Both the position numbers and the translations under genes were made by a program. Below the pieces are notes generated by a model. It worked only from the letters and a program-made list of their open reading frames with translations, was not told the DNA's origin and made no database searches. A stretch of DNA of 64,000 bases from Nocardia alba NBRC 108234 (GTDB lineage Bacteria > Actinomycetota > Actinomycetes > Mycobacteriales > Mycobacteriaceae): positions 409,901 to 473,900 of the forward strand of contig NZ_BDAX01000009.1 in NCBI RefSeq assembly GCF_001612665.1, in the 5' to 3' direction. Of this stretch, positions 31,763 to 40,853 are shown piece by piece (within the stretch, counting starts at the first letter, position 1; every line of letters starts with the position of its first letter).

Positions 31763-32550
31763 CGGTCGGGACCGCGAACGCCCAGGTAGTACTGGATGCG
31801 GCCGGGGTAGGCGACGGAGTCGAGCCGGAACAGCTGGACATCGACGGTGTAGTTCTCGCCGGTGTGGAGGTCGCACAACCGCATGGCGGTGTGCTCGCGG
31901 CCGTAGACGGTGTCGCCGTCGTCCCAGATACGGCGGAAGTCGCGATATTGCGCCAATTCGTCGAGCAATTCCGTCGCCCAATCCCCGCCGCCCTGCTGCC
32001 CGATCAGACCACGCAGCCACTGCACGGTGAGCGTGGACTCCTTCTCCCATTCGACCATTACTTTGCGCGAGAGCGGGTTGCCGAAGAACCAGCGCAGAAT
32101 ATTGACGTCGGAGACCAGTCCGGGAAACGCGCGTTCGTAGGATTCGTTGACCGCCAGCACATTCCAGCACGTGTCGACATAGGCAGCTAGATCAGGTTCC
32201 TGCAGCGCCAAGGTCCGGCGCATATCGGCGCTGATCTCGGCGCGCAGATCCTCGACCGTCGGATTGTCGACCGGCGCGAGGCCGGCAAGATCGAAAAGGT
32301 GTCTGCGCTCGATATCGGTCACCGGCGTGATCCGGTCGAGGTAGCGCACGAGCGCCTCGATCACCGCGTGTGTCGGCCGATCCCGGTCGCCGCTCTCCAA
32401 ATGAGTGATGTAGCTGGAGCTGACTCCCGCCGCGAAGGCGAGTTTCTCTCGCGAAATCCGCCGATCGTCGCGAAGTCGCCGGAGCAACCCGCCGAGCGTC
32501 GGCGGTTTCGGCGGCCCGTCGGGCCCGTCGAATGATGGCTTCGGTATCAC
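31759..32550 (-). CDS. XRE-family regulator with MmyB-like ligand-binding domain
   Basis: The 263-aa regulator has an N-terminal helix-turn-helix (LLRRLRDDRRISREKLAFAAG followed by SSSYITHLESGDRDRP, roughly residues 20-60) and a C-terminal MmyB-like domain. That domain shows the family features WNVLAVNESYERAFP and NILRWFFGNP. Such regulators are frequent in actinomycetes and usually control neighbouring oxidoreductases or hydrolases. GTG 32550 is chosen over the longer frame because GGGAGGG lies about 7 nt upstream. Its target may be the adjacent hydrolase, but no operator was identified. Confidence 0.88.
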   Translation of the reverse strand: MIPKPSFDGPDGPPKPPTLGGLLRRLRDDRRISREKLAFAAGVSSSYITHLESGDRDRPTHAVIEALVRYLDRITPVTDIERRHLFDLAGLAPVDNPTVEDLRAEISADMRRTLALQEPDLAAYVDTCWNVLAVNESYERAFPGLVSDVNILRWFFGNPLSRKVMVEWEKESTLTVQWLRGLIGQQGGGDWATELLDELAQYRDFRRIWDDGDTVYGREHTAMRLCDLHTGENYTVDVQLFRLDSVAYPGRIQYYLGVRGPDR

Positions 32551-32949
32551 CCCAACCCTCCCTGTCTGCACGGGCCAATCCTGAATGACTATTGAACCGT
32601 GAGCCAACAGCCGACCGGAAAAGATGCCGTTTCTTTATATTAGCGCCGCGCAGTTTGGGTAGTTACCGAAGGGCAACTGTGTGCGCGGTCACGAAATACG
32701 GTGTGCTGAACCGAATTAAAAGCTTCCAAATCGTCCCGCACGGCGGTGTTATAGGATTCCGCTCCGCTCGACCACTCCGGTCGTGATCTTCATCCACTTC
32801 GAACACCAACCGGTCGGTTCCTATTCGCCGCGTATCGATTCGTCGGCGCATCACACCGAGCGCGGCGCTCGTTCGGAATCAGTGCACGCGCCCCGCCGCC
32901 ACGGGCCGACCCGAGCTCGCGTCGAGGCGCGACCGGACCCGACCATAGT

Positions 32950-32965
32950 TGTGTGTGGCGTCACA
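32950..32965. promoter_or_regulatory. CRP/GlxR-like binding site upstream of narG
   Basis: TGTGT-N6-TCACA matches the CRP-family consensus TGTGA-N6-TCACA with a single mismatch. It lies about 330 bp before narG. CRP-family proteins (GlxR in corynebacteria, Cmr/CRP in mycobacteria) are known to regulate respiratory genes including nitrate reductase; binding here is inferred. Confidence 0.45.
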
Positions 32966-32993
32966 TCCGCGCTGTTCAGCGGCCACACCGCGC

Positions 32994-33011
32994 ATGTAAA
33001 CAAATGTAAAC
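32994..33011 (+). repeat. Helically phased direct repeat upstream of narG
   Basis: ATGTAAAC occurs at 32994-33001 and again at 33004-33011, a 10-bp period that puts both copies on the same DNA face. It is A/T-rich in a GC-rich region and about 270 bp upstream of narG. This is a plausible operator; no regulator is assigned. Confidence 0.45.
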
Positions 33012-33279
33012 CGCGGGAGAACCAGCCGTTTCCGAAGCATCACCGCCCACCCGCCGACCCGCCCCTCGATCGCCGCGTTATGCCAGCTCACGGCATATCC
33101 GCCCCCGATGGAGCCCCGATCACGGACCTCGTGGCGCGTCTGCCCCGTGACCACGACATTGCGCTGACCTCACACCTCACCGTTGCCCGAATCCGGATGT
33201 GAAAAGTTCGTTTTGCCGAAGGGGTCCGCCTCCTTACAGTTTCCCCAACAGCCCGATTTCACAGCTCGAAGGGGGCGTC

Positions 33280-36200
33280 GTGGTTAATTCGCGCACGCAA
33301 GGTCCGTCGCCCGCCGATTTCGGCGACACATTGCTGAACCTCGGTAAGTATTTCCAGCGGGGCGAGGTCTCGCCCGACAACCGGTCCGTCTACAAGGTCG
33401 GTGGTCGCGATGCCGACGAGTTCTACCGCGACCGCTGGTCGCACGACAAGGTGGTGCGCTCCACCCACGGCGTGAACTGCACCGGCTCGTGCTCCTGGAA
33501 GATCTACGTCAAGGACGGCGTGATCACCTGGGAGTCCCAGCAGACCGACTACCCCTCGGTGGGTTCGGACAAGCCGGAGTACGAGCCACGCGGCTGCCCC
33601 CGCGGCGCGTCGTTCTCCTGGTACACCTACTCCCCGGCCCGCGTGCGCTACCCCTATGTGCGTGGCACGCTGCTCGACCTGTACCGCAAGGCCAAGGCCG
33701 AACTCAAGGACCCGGTGCTGGCGTGGCAGTCCGTCGTCGAGGACCCGGCCAAGGCCAAGGCCTACAAGACCACGCGCGGTAAAGGTGGTTTCGTCCGCGC
33801 CGAATGGTGGGAAGCCGCCGAGATCGCGGCCGCCGCGCATGTTTACACGATCAAGCAGTACGGCCCCGACCGGGTGGCCGGCTTCTCGCCGATTCCGGCG
33901 ATGTCGATGGTCAGCCATGCCACCGGCGCCCGCTTCGTGTCGCTGATCGGCGGCTACATGCTGTCGTTCTACGACTGGTACGCCGACCTGCCGGTGGCCT
34001 CGCCGCAGGTGTTCGGCGACCAGACCGACGTGCCGGAGTCGGCCGACTGGTTCGACGCGGGCTACCTCATCATGTGGGGCTCCAACGTCCCGGTGACCCG
34101 TACGCCCGACGCGCACTACATGACCGAGGCACGCTACCGCGGCCAGAAGGTAGTGGTGGTTTCCCCCGACTACGCCGACAACACCAAATTCGCCGACGAA
34201 TGGGTGGCCGCGCGTCCGGGTACCGATGCCGCGCTGGCGATGTCGATGGGCCATGTGGTGCTCAAGGAGTTCTTCATCGAGAAGCAGACTCCGATGTTCA
34301 CCGACTACATCAAGTCCTTCACCGATCTGCCGTACCTGATCTGCCTCGACGAGGCGGCGGATCAGGAGGGCGCTCTTCCCGGCAAGTTCCTCACCGCCGC
34401 CGATCTCGGCCACACCGGCGAAGGCGTCGAACACAAGCCGGTTCTGCTCGACCAGGCGGGCAACCCGGTGGTGCCCAACGGCTCGCTGGGCCATCGCTTC
34501 GGCGAGGGCGACGCGGGCAAGTGGAACCTCGACCTCGAGGGCGTCGACCCGCTGCTCACCCTGCTCGGTCACTCCGGCGACGCGCCGGTCACCATCGCGC
34601 TGCCCCGCTTCGACACCGACGTCGCCGGGTCGATCATCCGTGGCGTACCGACGAAAGTCATTGCGGGCAAGCGTGTTACCACCGTCTTCGACCTGTTGCT
34701 CGCGCAGTACGGCGTCGGCCGCGAGGGCCTGCCCGGCGAGTGGGCCAAGGGCTACGACGACGCCGAGTCGCCGTACACCCCCGCCTGGCAGGAGGCCATC
34801 ACCGGAGTGCCCGCCGTGCAGGCGGCGCGCATCGGACGCGAGTTCGCCGACAACGCGCAACGTTCCGGCGGTCGCTCGATGATCCTGATGGGCGCCGGCA
34901 CCAACCACTGGTTCCACTCCGATCAGATCTACCGCGCCTTCTTCACGCTCACGCTGCTCACCGGCTGTCAGGGCAAGAACGGCGGCGGCTGGGCCCACTA
35001 CGTGGGCCAGGAGAAGTGCCGTCCCGTCACCGGTTGGGCCACCCTGGCCTCGGCCAGTGACTGGCAGCGCCCGCCGAGGCAGATGCAGGGCACCGTGTTC
35101 TGGTACCTCACCAACGATCAGTGGCGCTACGACCCGTTCACCTCGGACTCGTTCGCCTCGCCGCTGGGCAAGGGCAAGTTCGCCGGGCGCACCGCCGCCG
35201 ACAACATCGCCCTGGCGAGCCGGCTGGGCTGGATGCCCAGCTACCCCACGTTCAACCGCAACCCGCTCGACCTGGCCGACGAGGCCGCCGAAGCCGGGAA
35301 GACCCCCGCCGAGCACGTCGTCGACGGGTTGAAGTCCGGCGACCTGCGCTTCGCCTGCGAGGACCCCGACGCACCGGAGAACTTCCCGCGCGTGCTCACC
35401 GTGTGGCGCGCGAACCTGCTCGGCTCCTCCGGCAAGGGCAACGAGTACTTCCAGAAGCACCTGCTCGGCTGTGGCTCCAACCTGCAGACCACCGACGCGA
35501 CCGGCGTGCGTCCGCAGGAACTGGAATGGCGGGAGGAGGGCGCCGAGGGCAAGCTGGATCTGCTCCTGGCACTGGACTTCCGGATGACCAGCACCACGCT
35601 GTTCGCCGATATCGTGCTCCCCGCCGCCACCTGGTACGAGAAGCACGACCTGTCCTCGACCGATATGCACCCGTTCGTGCACGCGTTCTCCCCCGCCATT
35701 TCCCCGCCGTGGGAGGCCAAGACCGACTTCGAGGCGTTCCACCGCATCGCGCGCGGTTTCTCCTGGCTGGCCGAGAAGCACCTGGGCACCCGCAAGGACA
35801 TCGTCGCGGTGCCGTTGCAGCACGATTCCCCCGATGCGCTCGCGCAAGCGGGCGGCAAGGTGCTGGACTGGAAAGCCGGTGAGTGCGAGCCGATTCCGGG
35901 CAAGACCATGCCCAAGATCGTCGAGATCGAACGCGACTACACCAAGATCGCGGAGAAGCTGGCCGCGCTCGGGCCGCTGGTGGAGAAGCTGGGTCTGACG
36001 ACCAAGGGCATCACCACCTTCCCCGAGGAAGAAGTGGAGTACCTGGCCGGGCAGAACGGCACCATCGTCTCCGGCATCGCCGCGGGGCGTCCGTCGCTGG
36101 CCAAGGACACCCACGCCGCCGAGGCGATCCTGTCGCTGTCGGGCACCACCAACGGACGCCTCGCGGTCGAGGGGTTCGAGGCGCTCGAACGGCGCACCGG

Positions 36201-36990
36201 CACCGAGCTGTCCGACCTCGCCAAGGAAGCCGAGGGCAAACGGATCACGTTCGCCGACACCCAGGCTCGCCCCGTCCCGGTGATCACCTCGCCGGAATGG
36301 TCGGGCAGTGAATCCGGTGGTCGCCGGTACTCGCCCTTCACCATCAATGTCGAGCGCAAGAAGCCGTGGCACACCCTCACCGGTCGCCAGCACTTCTACC
36401 TCGACCACGACTGGATGATCGAGCTCGGCGAGCAACTACCGATCTTCCGTCCACCCCTGGATATGTCGGCGCTGTTCGCGGAACCGAGCATCGGCAACGT
36501 GAGCGGCAACGGTCTGACGGTGCGCTACCTGACACCGCACTCCAAGTGGTCGATCCACTCGGCCTACCAGGACAACCTGCACATGCTGACGCTCTCGCGC
36601 GGCGGTCAGACGATCTGGATGTCGGACCGCGACGCGGTGAAGATCGGTGTGGCGGACAACGATTGGATCGAGGCGATCAACCGCAACGGTGTGGTCGTGG
36701 CCCGCGCGATCGTCTCGCACCGCATGCCCGAGGGCACGGTCTTCATGTACCACGCCCAGGACCGCGCGGTCGACGTGCCGCGCATCGAGGGCGCCGAGAA
36801 CACCACCAAGGAAGCCAAGGGCAAGCGCGGCGGTATCCACAACGCGCTCACCCGCGTACTGATCAAGCCCTCGCACCTGATCGGCGGCTACGCCCAGCAG
36901 TCCTTCGCCCTCAACTACCACGGCCCCACCGGAAACCAGCGTGACGAAGTAACCACGATCCGCCGACGGTCGCAAGAAGTGGAGTACTAA
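33280..36990 (+). CDS. narG: Respiratory nitrate reductase alpha subunit
   Basis: The 1236-aa molybdoenzyme subunit reduces nitrate to nitrite at a Mo-bis-MGD centre on the cytoplasmic face. The N-terminal Fe-S ligand motif has His63, Cys67 and Cys71 in THGVNCTGSCSW, with a later Cys in RGCPRG near 107, the His-Cys3 pattern of NarG. Length is normal for the family (about 1230). The start is GTG 33280 with AAGGGGG 4-5 nt upstream; the frame extends further but without an RBS. First gene of narGHJI. It depends on molybdenum cofactor enzymes such as the MobA-MoeA fusion at 15.3 kb. Confidence 0.97.
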   Translation: MVNSRTQGPSPADFGDTLLNLGKYFQRGEVSPDNRSVYKVGGRDADEFYRDRWSHDKVVRSTHGVNCTGSCSWKIYVKDGVITWESQQTDYPSVGSDKPEYEPRGCPRGASFSWYTYSPARVRYPYVRGTLLDLYRKAKAELKDPVLAWQSVVEDPAKAKAYKTTRGKGGFVRAEWWEAAEIAAAAHVYTIKQYGPDRVAGFSPIPAMSMVSHATGARFVSLIGGYMLSFYDWYADLPVASPQVFGDQTDVPESADWFDAGYLIMWGSNVPVTRTPDAHYMTEARYRGQKVVVVSPDYADNTKFADEWVAARPGTDAALAMSMGHVVLKEFFIEKQTPMFTDYIKSFTDLPYLICLDEAADQEGALPGKFLTAADLGHTGEGVEHKPVLLDQAGNPVVPNGSLGHRFGEGDAGKWNLDLEGVDPLLTLLGHSGDAPVTIALPRFDTDVAGSIIRGVPTKVIAGKRVTTVFDLLLAQYGVGREGLPGEWAKGYDDAESPYTPAWQEAITGVPAVQAARIGREFADNAQRSGGRSMILMGAGTNHWFHSDQIYRAFFTLTLLTGCQGKNGGGWAHYVGQEKCRPVTGWATLASASDWQRPPRQMQGTVFWYLTNDQWRYDPFTSDSFASPLGKGKFAGRTAADNIALASRLGWMPSYPTFNRNPLDLADEAAEAGKTPAEHVVDGLKSGDLRFACEDPDAPENFPRVLTVWRANLLGSSGKGNEYFQKHLLGCGSNLQTTDATGVRPQELEWREEGAEGKLDLLLALDFRMTSTTLFADIVLPAATWYEKHDLSSTDMHPFVHAFSPAISPPWEAKTDFEAFHRIARGFSWLAEKHLGTRKDIVAVPLQHDSPDALAQAGGKVLDWKAGECEPIPGKTMPKIVEIERDYTKIAEKLAALGPLVEKLGLTTKGITTFPEEEVEYLAGQNGTIVSGIAAGRPSLAKDTHAAEAILSLSGTTNGRLAVEGFEALERRTGTELSDLAKEAEGKRITFADTQARPVPVITSPEWSGSESGGRRYSPFTINVERKKPWHTLTGRQHFYLDHDWMIELGEQLPIFRPPLDMSALFAEPSIGNVSGNGLTVRYLTPHSKWSIHSAYQDNLHMLTLSRGGQTIWMSDRDAVKIGVADNDWIEAINRNGVVVARAIVSHRMPEGTVFMYHAQDRAVDVPRIEGAENTTKEAKGKRGGIHNALTRVLIKPSHLIGGYAQQSFALNYHGPTGNQRDEVTTIRRRSQEVEY

Positions 36991-36992
36991 TC

Positions 36993-38681
36993 ATGCGCGT
37001 AATGGCACAGCTCGCCATGGTCATGAACCTGGACAAGTGCATCGGCTGCCACACCTGCTCGGTCACCTGCAAGCAGGCCTGGACCAACCGTGGCGGTACC
37101 GAGTACGTCTGGTTCAACAATGTGGAAACCCGTCCGGGACAGGGCTATCCGCGCCAGTACGAGGACCAGGAGAAGTGGAAGGGCGGCTGGACGCTCAACA
37201 AGCGCGGCAAGCTGACCCTGAAGTCGGGCTCGCGGTTCAAGCGCCTGATGAACATCTTCGCCAACCCGGATCTGCCCACGGTCGACGACTACTACGAGCC
37301 GTGGAGCTACGACTACGACAACCTGCTGTCGTCGCCGCCCATGGACACCACCCCGGTGGCGCGGCCCAAGTCGCTGATCACCGGCGAGGACACCAAGGTC
37401 ACCTGGGGCGCGAACTGGGACGACGACCTGGGTTCGGGTCCGGAGCAGGTCGCCAAGGACCCGTTGCTCGGCAAGCTCGAGGACAAGGTCAAACTGGAGT
37501 TCGAAGAGACCTTCATGTTCTACCTGCCGCGCATCTGCGAGCACTGCCTGAACCCCTCCTGCGCCGCGTCGTGCCCCTCCGGCGCGATCTACAAGCGCGA
37601 GGAAGACGGCATCGTGCTCGTCGACCAGGACAAGTGCCGTGGCTGGCGCCAGTGCATCACCGGCTGCCCGTACAAGAAGATCTACTTCAACCACAAGACG
37701 GGCAAGGCGGAGAAGTGCACCTTCTGCTACCCGCGCGTGGAGGTCGGCATCCCGACGGTGTGCTCGGAAACCTGTGTCGGACGGCTGCGCTACATCGGCG
37801 TGATGCTCTACGACGCCGACGCGGTGCTCGAAGCGGCCCAGGTCACCGATCCGCAGGACCTGTACACCTCGCAGCTGGGGGTGTTCCTCAACCCGCACGA
37901 CCCGCGCGTGATCGCCGAAGCCGAGAAGGCCGGGATCTCACCGGAATGGATTCAGGCCGCCCAGGATTCGCCGGTCTACAAGCTGATCGTCGACTATCAG
38001 CTGGCGCTGCCGTTGCACCCGGAATACCGCACGATGCCGATGGTCTGGTACGTGCCGCCGCTGTCGCCGGTGGTGGATGTGCTCACCGAGACCGGGCACG
38101 ACGGCGAGGACGCGCGCAACCTGTTCGGCGCGATCGACGCGCTGCGCATCCCGATCGAGTACCTGGCCGAGCTGTTCACCGCCGGTGAGATCGGTCCGGT
38201 GCGCTCGTCGCTGCAGCGGCTGGCCGGGATGCGGGCGTTCATGCGGTCGGTCAACCTCGGCGAGGAACCCGAAGCCGAGATCGCGCCCTCGATCGGGCTG
38301 GAGCCCGAGGAGATCGAGGCCATGTACCGGCTGCTCGCCATCGCCAAGTACGAACACCGGTACGTGATCCCGATGGGCGCGACGTCCAAGGCCCACGAGC
38401 TGGACTCGCTGGCCACCGGGTGCAGTCTCGACACCGACGGCGGGCCCGGCATGACCGCATTCGATCAGGTCGTCGAGAAGTTCTCGCTGTCCGACACCAA
38501 TCAGGCCGCGCCGGAAGAGAAGTCGGGCCGGATCAACCTGCTCAACTGGGACGGGCGCAGCACCAGTGGACTCGTGCCGACCACGAACGGCAACGGGGGT
38601 ACCGGCAACGGCGCCGGTAACGGCAACGGCAGCAACGGCGCTGCCGTCGCCGACTCACCCGTGAGCGGTGTCGCGCCATGA
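36993..38681 (+). CDS. narH: Respiratory nitrate reductase beta subunit (Fe-S)
   Basis: The 562-aa electron-transfer subunit has four Fe-S clusters, bound by CIGCHTCSVTC, CEHCLNPSCAASC, CRGWRQCITGC and CTFCYPR regions. The Trp in the third motif marks the [3Fe-4S] site, as in classical NarH. It relays electrons from NarI haem to NarG. The C-terminus carries about 30 residues of Gly/Asn-rich low-complexity sequence absent from the core fold. ATG 36993 follows the narG stop by 2 nt. The stop overlaps narJ (ATGA). Confidence 0.97.
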   Translation: MRVMAQLAMVMNLDKCIGCHTCSVTCKQAWTNRGGTEYVWFNNVETRPGQGYPRQYEDQEKWKGGWTLNKRGKLTLKSGSRFKRLMNIFANPDLPTVDDYYEPWSYDYDNLLSSPPMDTTPVARPKSLITGEDTKVTWGANWDDDLGSGPEQVAKDPLLGKLEDKVKLEFEETFMFYLPRICEHCLNPSCAASCPSGAIYKREEDGIVLVDQDKCRGWRQCITGCPYKKIYFNHKTGKAEKCTFCYPRVEVGIPTVCSETCVGRLRYIGVMLYDADAVLEAAQVTDPQDLYTSQLGVFLNPHDPRVIAEAEKAGISPEWIQAAQDSPVYKLIVDYQLALPLHPEYRTMPMVWYVPPLSPVVDVLTETGHDGEDARNLFGAIDALRIPIEYLAELFTAGEIGPVRSSLQRLAGMRAFMRSVNLGEEPEAEIAPSIGLEPEEIEAMYRLLAIAKYEHRYVIPMGATSKAHELDSLATGCSLDTDGGPGMTAFDQVVEKFSLSDTNQAAPEEKSGRINLLNWDGRSTSGLVPTTNGNGGTGNGAGNGNGSNGAAVADSPVSGVAP

Positions 38682-39358
38682 GCCTGCTCTCCATTCGCAA
38701 ACGGCCCGAACCGGTGACGGCGATGCCCGAGCACGATCGCAGGGTCGTGTGGCGGCTGGCCGCGCTGCTGCTGGACTATCCGGGCGAGCAGACCCTTGCC
38801 ATGCTCGACCAATTGTCCGGCGCCGCTGCGCGATTGCCCGACGAGGTGCGGGCGCACTTCGCCGCGGTGCTGACCTATCTGCGCGACACCCCGGCCATCG
38901 AGGTGGCGCAGAGCTACGTCGAGACCTTCGACATGCGCCGGCGAGCCAGCCTGCACCTGACCTTCTACGCCTTCGGTGACACCCGCAAGCGGGGGATGGC
39001 GCTGCTGCGTTTCAAGCACGCCTACCGGCAGGCGGGCGTCGAACTCGGCGACGAGGAACTGCCCGACCACCTGCCGGTGCTGCTGGAATTCGCCGCCACC
39101 ATCGACCCGATCGGCGGTGAACGCCTGCTCGGCGAGCACGTGCCGGTGATGGAGCTGCTGCGACTGTCGCTGGCCGACAACAACTCTCCCTACAGCGGGG
39201 TACTCGCCGCGGTGCTCACGACCTTGCCGCCGGTGACCACCGCCGACCGCAGGCGCATCGCCGAACTCGCCGCCCAGGGCCCGCCCGAGGAAGAAGTCGG
39301 CCTCGAACCCTTCGCCATGGACCCCGCCCTCTTCGAAGCAACAGAAGGCCGCCGATGA
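38678..39358 (+). CDS. narJ: Nitrate reductase assembly chaperone
   Basis: The 226-aa TorD/NarJ-family chaperone is needed for molybdenum cofactor insertion into NarG and is not part of the final complex. The all-helical family core is seen in LAALLLDYPGEQ (about 28-40) and YVETFDMRRRASLHLTFY (about 80-98). ATG 38678 overlaps the narH stop and the narJ stop overlaps the narI ATG, both as ATGA, so translation is coupled. Confidence 0.95.
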   Translation: MSLLSIRKRPEPVTAMPEHDRRVVWRLAALLLDYPGEQTLAMLDQLSGAAARLPDEVRAHFAAVLTYLRDTPAIEVAQSYVETFDMRRRASLHLTFYAFGDTRKRGMALLRFKHAYRQAGVELGDEELPDHLPVLLEFAATIDPIGGERLLGEHVPVMELLRLSLADNNSPYSGVLAAVLTTLPPVTTADRRRIAELAAQGPPEEEVGLEPFAMDPALFEATEGRR

Positions 39359-40110
39359 ACGCAACCATCCCCCTGCCCGAGGGCCTGTGGCTGATCCTGC
39401 CCTATATCGCGGCGACTTCCTTTGTGCTGGGCCATGTCTGGCGCTACCGCTTCGACCAGTTCGGCTGGACCACCCGGTCCTCGCAGATCTATGAGTCCAA
39501 GCTGCTGCAACTGGGCAGCCCGCTGTTCCACTTCGGCATGCTCGGGGTGTTCGGCGGGCACGTGATGGGTCTGCTGATTCCCGAATCCTGGACCTCGGCG
39601 ATCGGCATCTCCGAGCACGCGTACCACATCGTCGCGGTCGGCGCGGGGTCGATCGCGGGCCTGATGGTGGTGCTCGGCGTGGCCATCCTGTGCTACCGCC
39701 GCATCGCCATTCCCGCCGTGCGCAAGAACACCAGCCGCAACGACGTCATGATGTACACGCTGCTGACCCTTGCCCTGGTCACCGGCCTGCTCAACACCTG
39801 GGGTTCCAACCTGCTGTGGGGCACCTACAACTACCGCACCACGGTGTCGCCGTGGTTTCGCAGCCTGTTCTCGATCAATCCCGAACCGGGCCTGATGGTC
39901 GGTGTTCCCTGGACCTTCCAGCTGCACGGCCTCGTGGTCCTCGCCCTGGTGGCGGCCTGGCCCTACACCCGGCTGGTCCACATGTTCAGCGCCCCCATCG
40001 GCTACGTCACCCGTCCCTACATCGTCTACCGCCGCAAGGAAGTGGACACCAAGGACAAGACCCGCTTCGCCAAAGCCTGGGACGCCCCGGTCACGCCCGA
40101 CAAGTGGTAA
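39355..40110 (+). CDS. narI: Respiratory nitrate reductase gamma subunit (cytochrome b)
   Basis: The 251-aa membrane subunit has five predicted helices and binds two b-type haems through helix histidines (for example in GHVWRYRFDQFG, FGMLGVFGGHVMG and LHGLVVLALVAAWPYTRLVHMF). It oxidises menaquinol and passes electrons to NarH. The C-terminal cytoplasmic tail ends near PDKW. It is the last gene of the operon. No narK-type transporter is present in the window. Only 8 bp separate its stop from the convergent HNH nuclease gene and no terminator hairpin is visible. Confidence 0.96.
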   Translation: MNATIPLPEGLWLILPYIAATSFVLGHVWRYRFDQFGWTTRSSQIYESKLLQLGSPLFHFGMLGVFGGHVMGLLIPESWTSAIGISEHAYHIVAVGAGSIAGLMVVLGVAILCYRRIAIPAVRKNTSRNDVMMYTLLTLALVTGLLNTWGSNLLWGTYNYRTTVSPWFRSLFSINPEPGLMVGVPWTFQLHGLVVLALVAAWPYTRLVHMFSAPIGYVTRPYIVYRRKEVDTKDKTRFAKAWDAPVTPDKW

Positions 40111-40118
40111 CCCAACCG

Positions 40119-40853
40119 TCAACCCGCCTTCCGCACAACGAACTCCGCGATCAACTCGGTGTATTCGCCGACGGTGTCCTTCACCGTCGGCGGAACGACC
40201 CCCGCGCGATCGCCCGATTCGACGATGACGGCCAGCCATCGGCGAACACCCTGAAACGGGAAGTCCCGCAAGATCGCGAGAGTATCGAGTCGCTCGGCAT
40301 CTGTTTCGACGGGATACCGCTCGATCAATTTGCACAAAGTCGACCATGCCCGAAGTCGACCTTTCGCGCAGATCTCGCGATTCAGCCCGAATACGTCGAT
40401 TGATGTTCTGCCGATTTCATCGCGCCCGACGTACAAGCCCGACCCGACTGAGAGTGTCAAGTGATCGAAGGGGTCCATCGTTGTCGGATCGATAAGCAGC
40501 GCTCGACCCGTCGCGTCAGCCGGAAAGCGATCCCTCTTCTCATTGCTATTGCAGTGCGAGCAAGCGAACAGATGATTGTTCCATACGAAAGCCGTAGCGG
40601 GGAACCCTGATTTGGGCCGGAAGTGCTCGATATCGGTACCGGCGCTGTCTTCGCAGTACATGCACCTTGCGATGCCGGAGCACATAGCCCTGAGTCCCGT
40701 AGCCACGTCACGTTTGGTCTTGGTACCACTGAAGGACCTCCACGCGCGAGCGGCTCGATCGGCAGGGTCGTTCGCGGCGTCGACGCTGCTCTGCAAGCGC
40801 GCAAGTTCCGCGACAGCATCCGCTCCGAGCGACCGTCTGGATATCGGGATCAT
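40119..40853 (-). CDS. ptuB: HNH endonuclease, PtuB-like (Septu-type defence effector)
   Basis: The 244-aa nuclease has a zinc-stabilised HNH core: CMYC near residues 64-67, the catalytic block DIEHFRPKS near 75-83, then WNNHLFACSHCNSNEK. The CxxC-(IEHF)-(W-N-L-x-C-x-x-C-N) pattern is that of the retron/Septu-associated HNH family, which cuts nucleic acid when triggered. ATG 40853 overlaps the stop of the ATPase gene upstream (ATGA), so the two proteins are made together. G+C is lower than in the flanking nar genes, suggesting acquisition. Function as anti-phage effector is inferred from the pairing. Confidence 0.8.
   Translation of the reverse strand: MIPISRRSLGADAVAELARLQSSVDAANDPADRAARAWRSFSGTKTKRDVATGLRAMCSGIARCMYCEDSAGTDIEHFRPKSGFPATAFVWNNHLFACSHCNSNEKRDRFPADATGRALLIDPTTMDPFDHLTLSVGSGLYVGRDEIGRTSIDVFGLNREICAKGRLRAWSTLCKLIERYPVETDAERLDTLAILRDFPFQGVRRWLAVIVESGDRAGVVPPTVKDTVGEYTELIAEFVVRKAG

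Larger units (their letters stand above)
32551..33279. promoter_or_regulatory. Non-coding regulatory region upstream of narG
   Basis: The roughly 730 bp hold no convincing gene, and G+C is visibly lower than in the flanks, especially 32,580-32,760. Contents readable by eye: a CRP-like site (32950-32965), a 10-bp-phased direct repeat (32994-33011), and a candidate narG promoter TTGCCG-N16-TACAGT (33213-33240) about 40 nt before the narG GTG. The left part must also hold the promoter of the XRE regulator gene. Confidence 0.5.

Noticed and set aside
32783..33202. Possible 139-aa gene before narG
   Set aside because: It has no RBS, atypical composition and no domain, and it overlaps the regulatory sites upstream of narG.
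33259..36435. Open frame of 1058 codons antisense to narG
   Set aside because: NarG is full length and canonical on the other strand; the antisense frame is low-complexity Gly/Val/Arg-rich with no recognisable domain.
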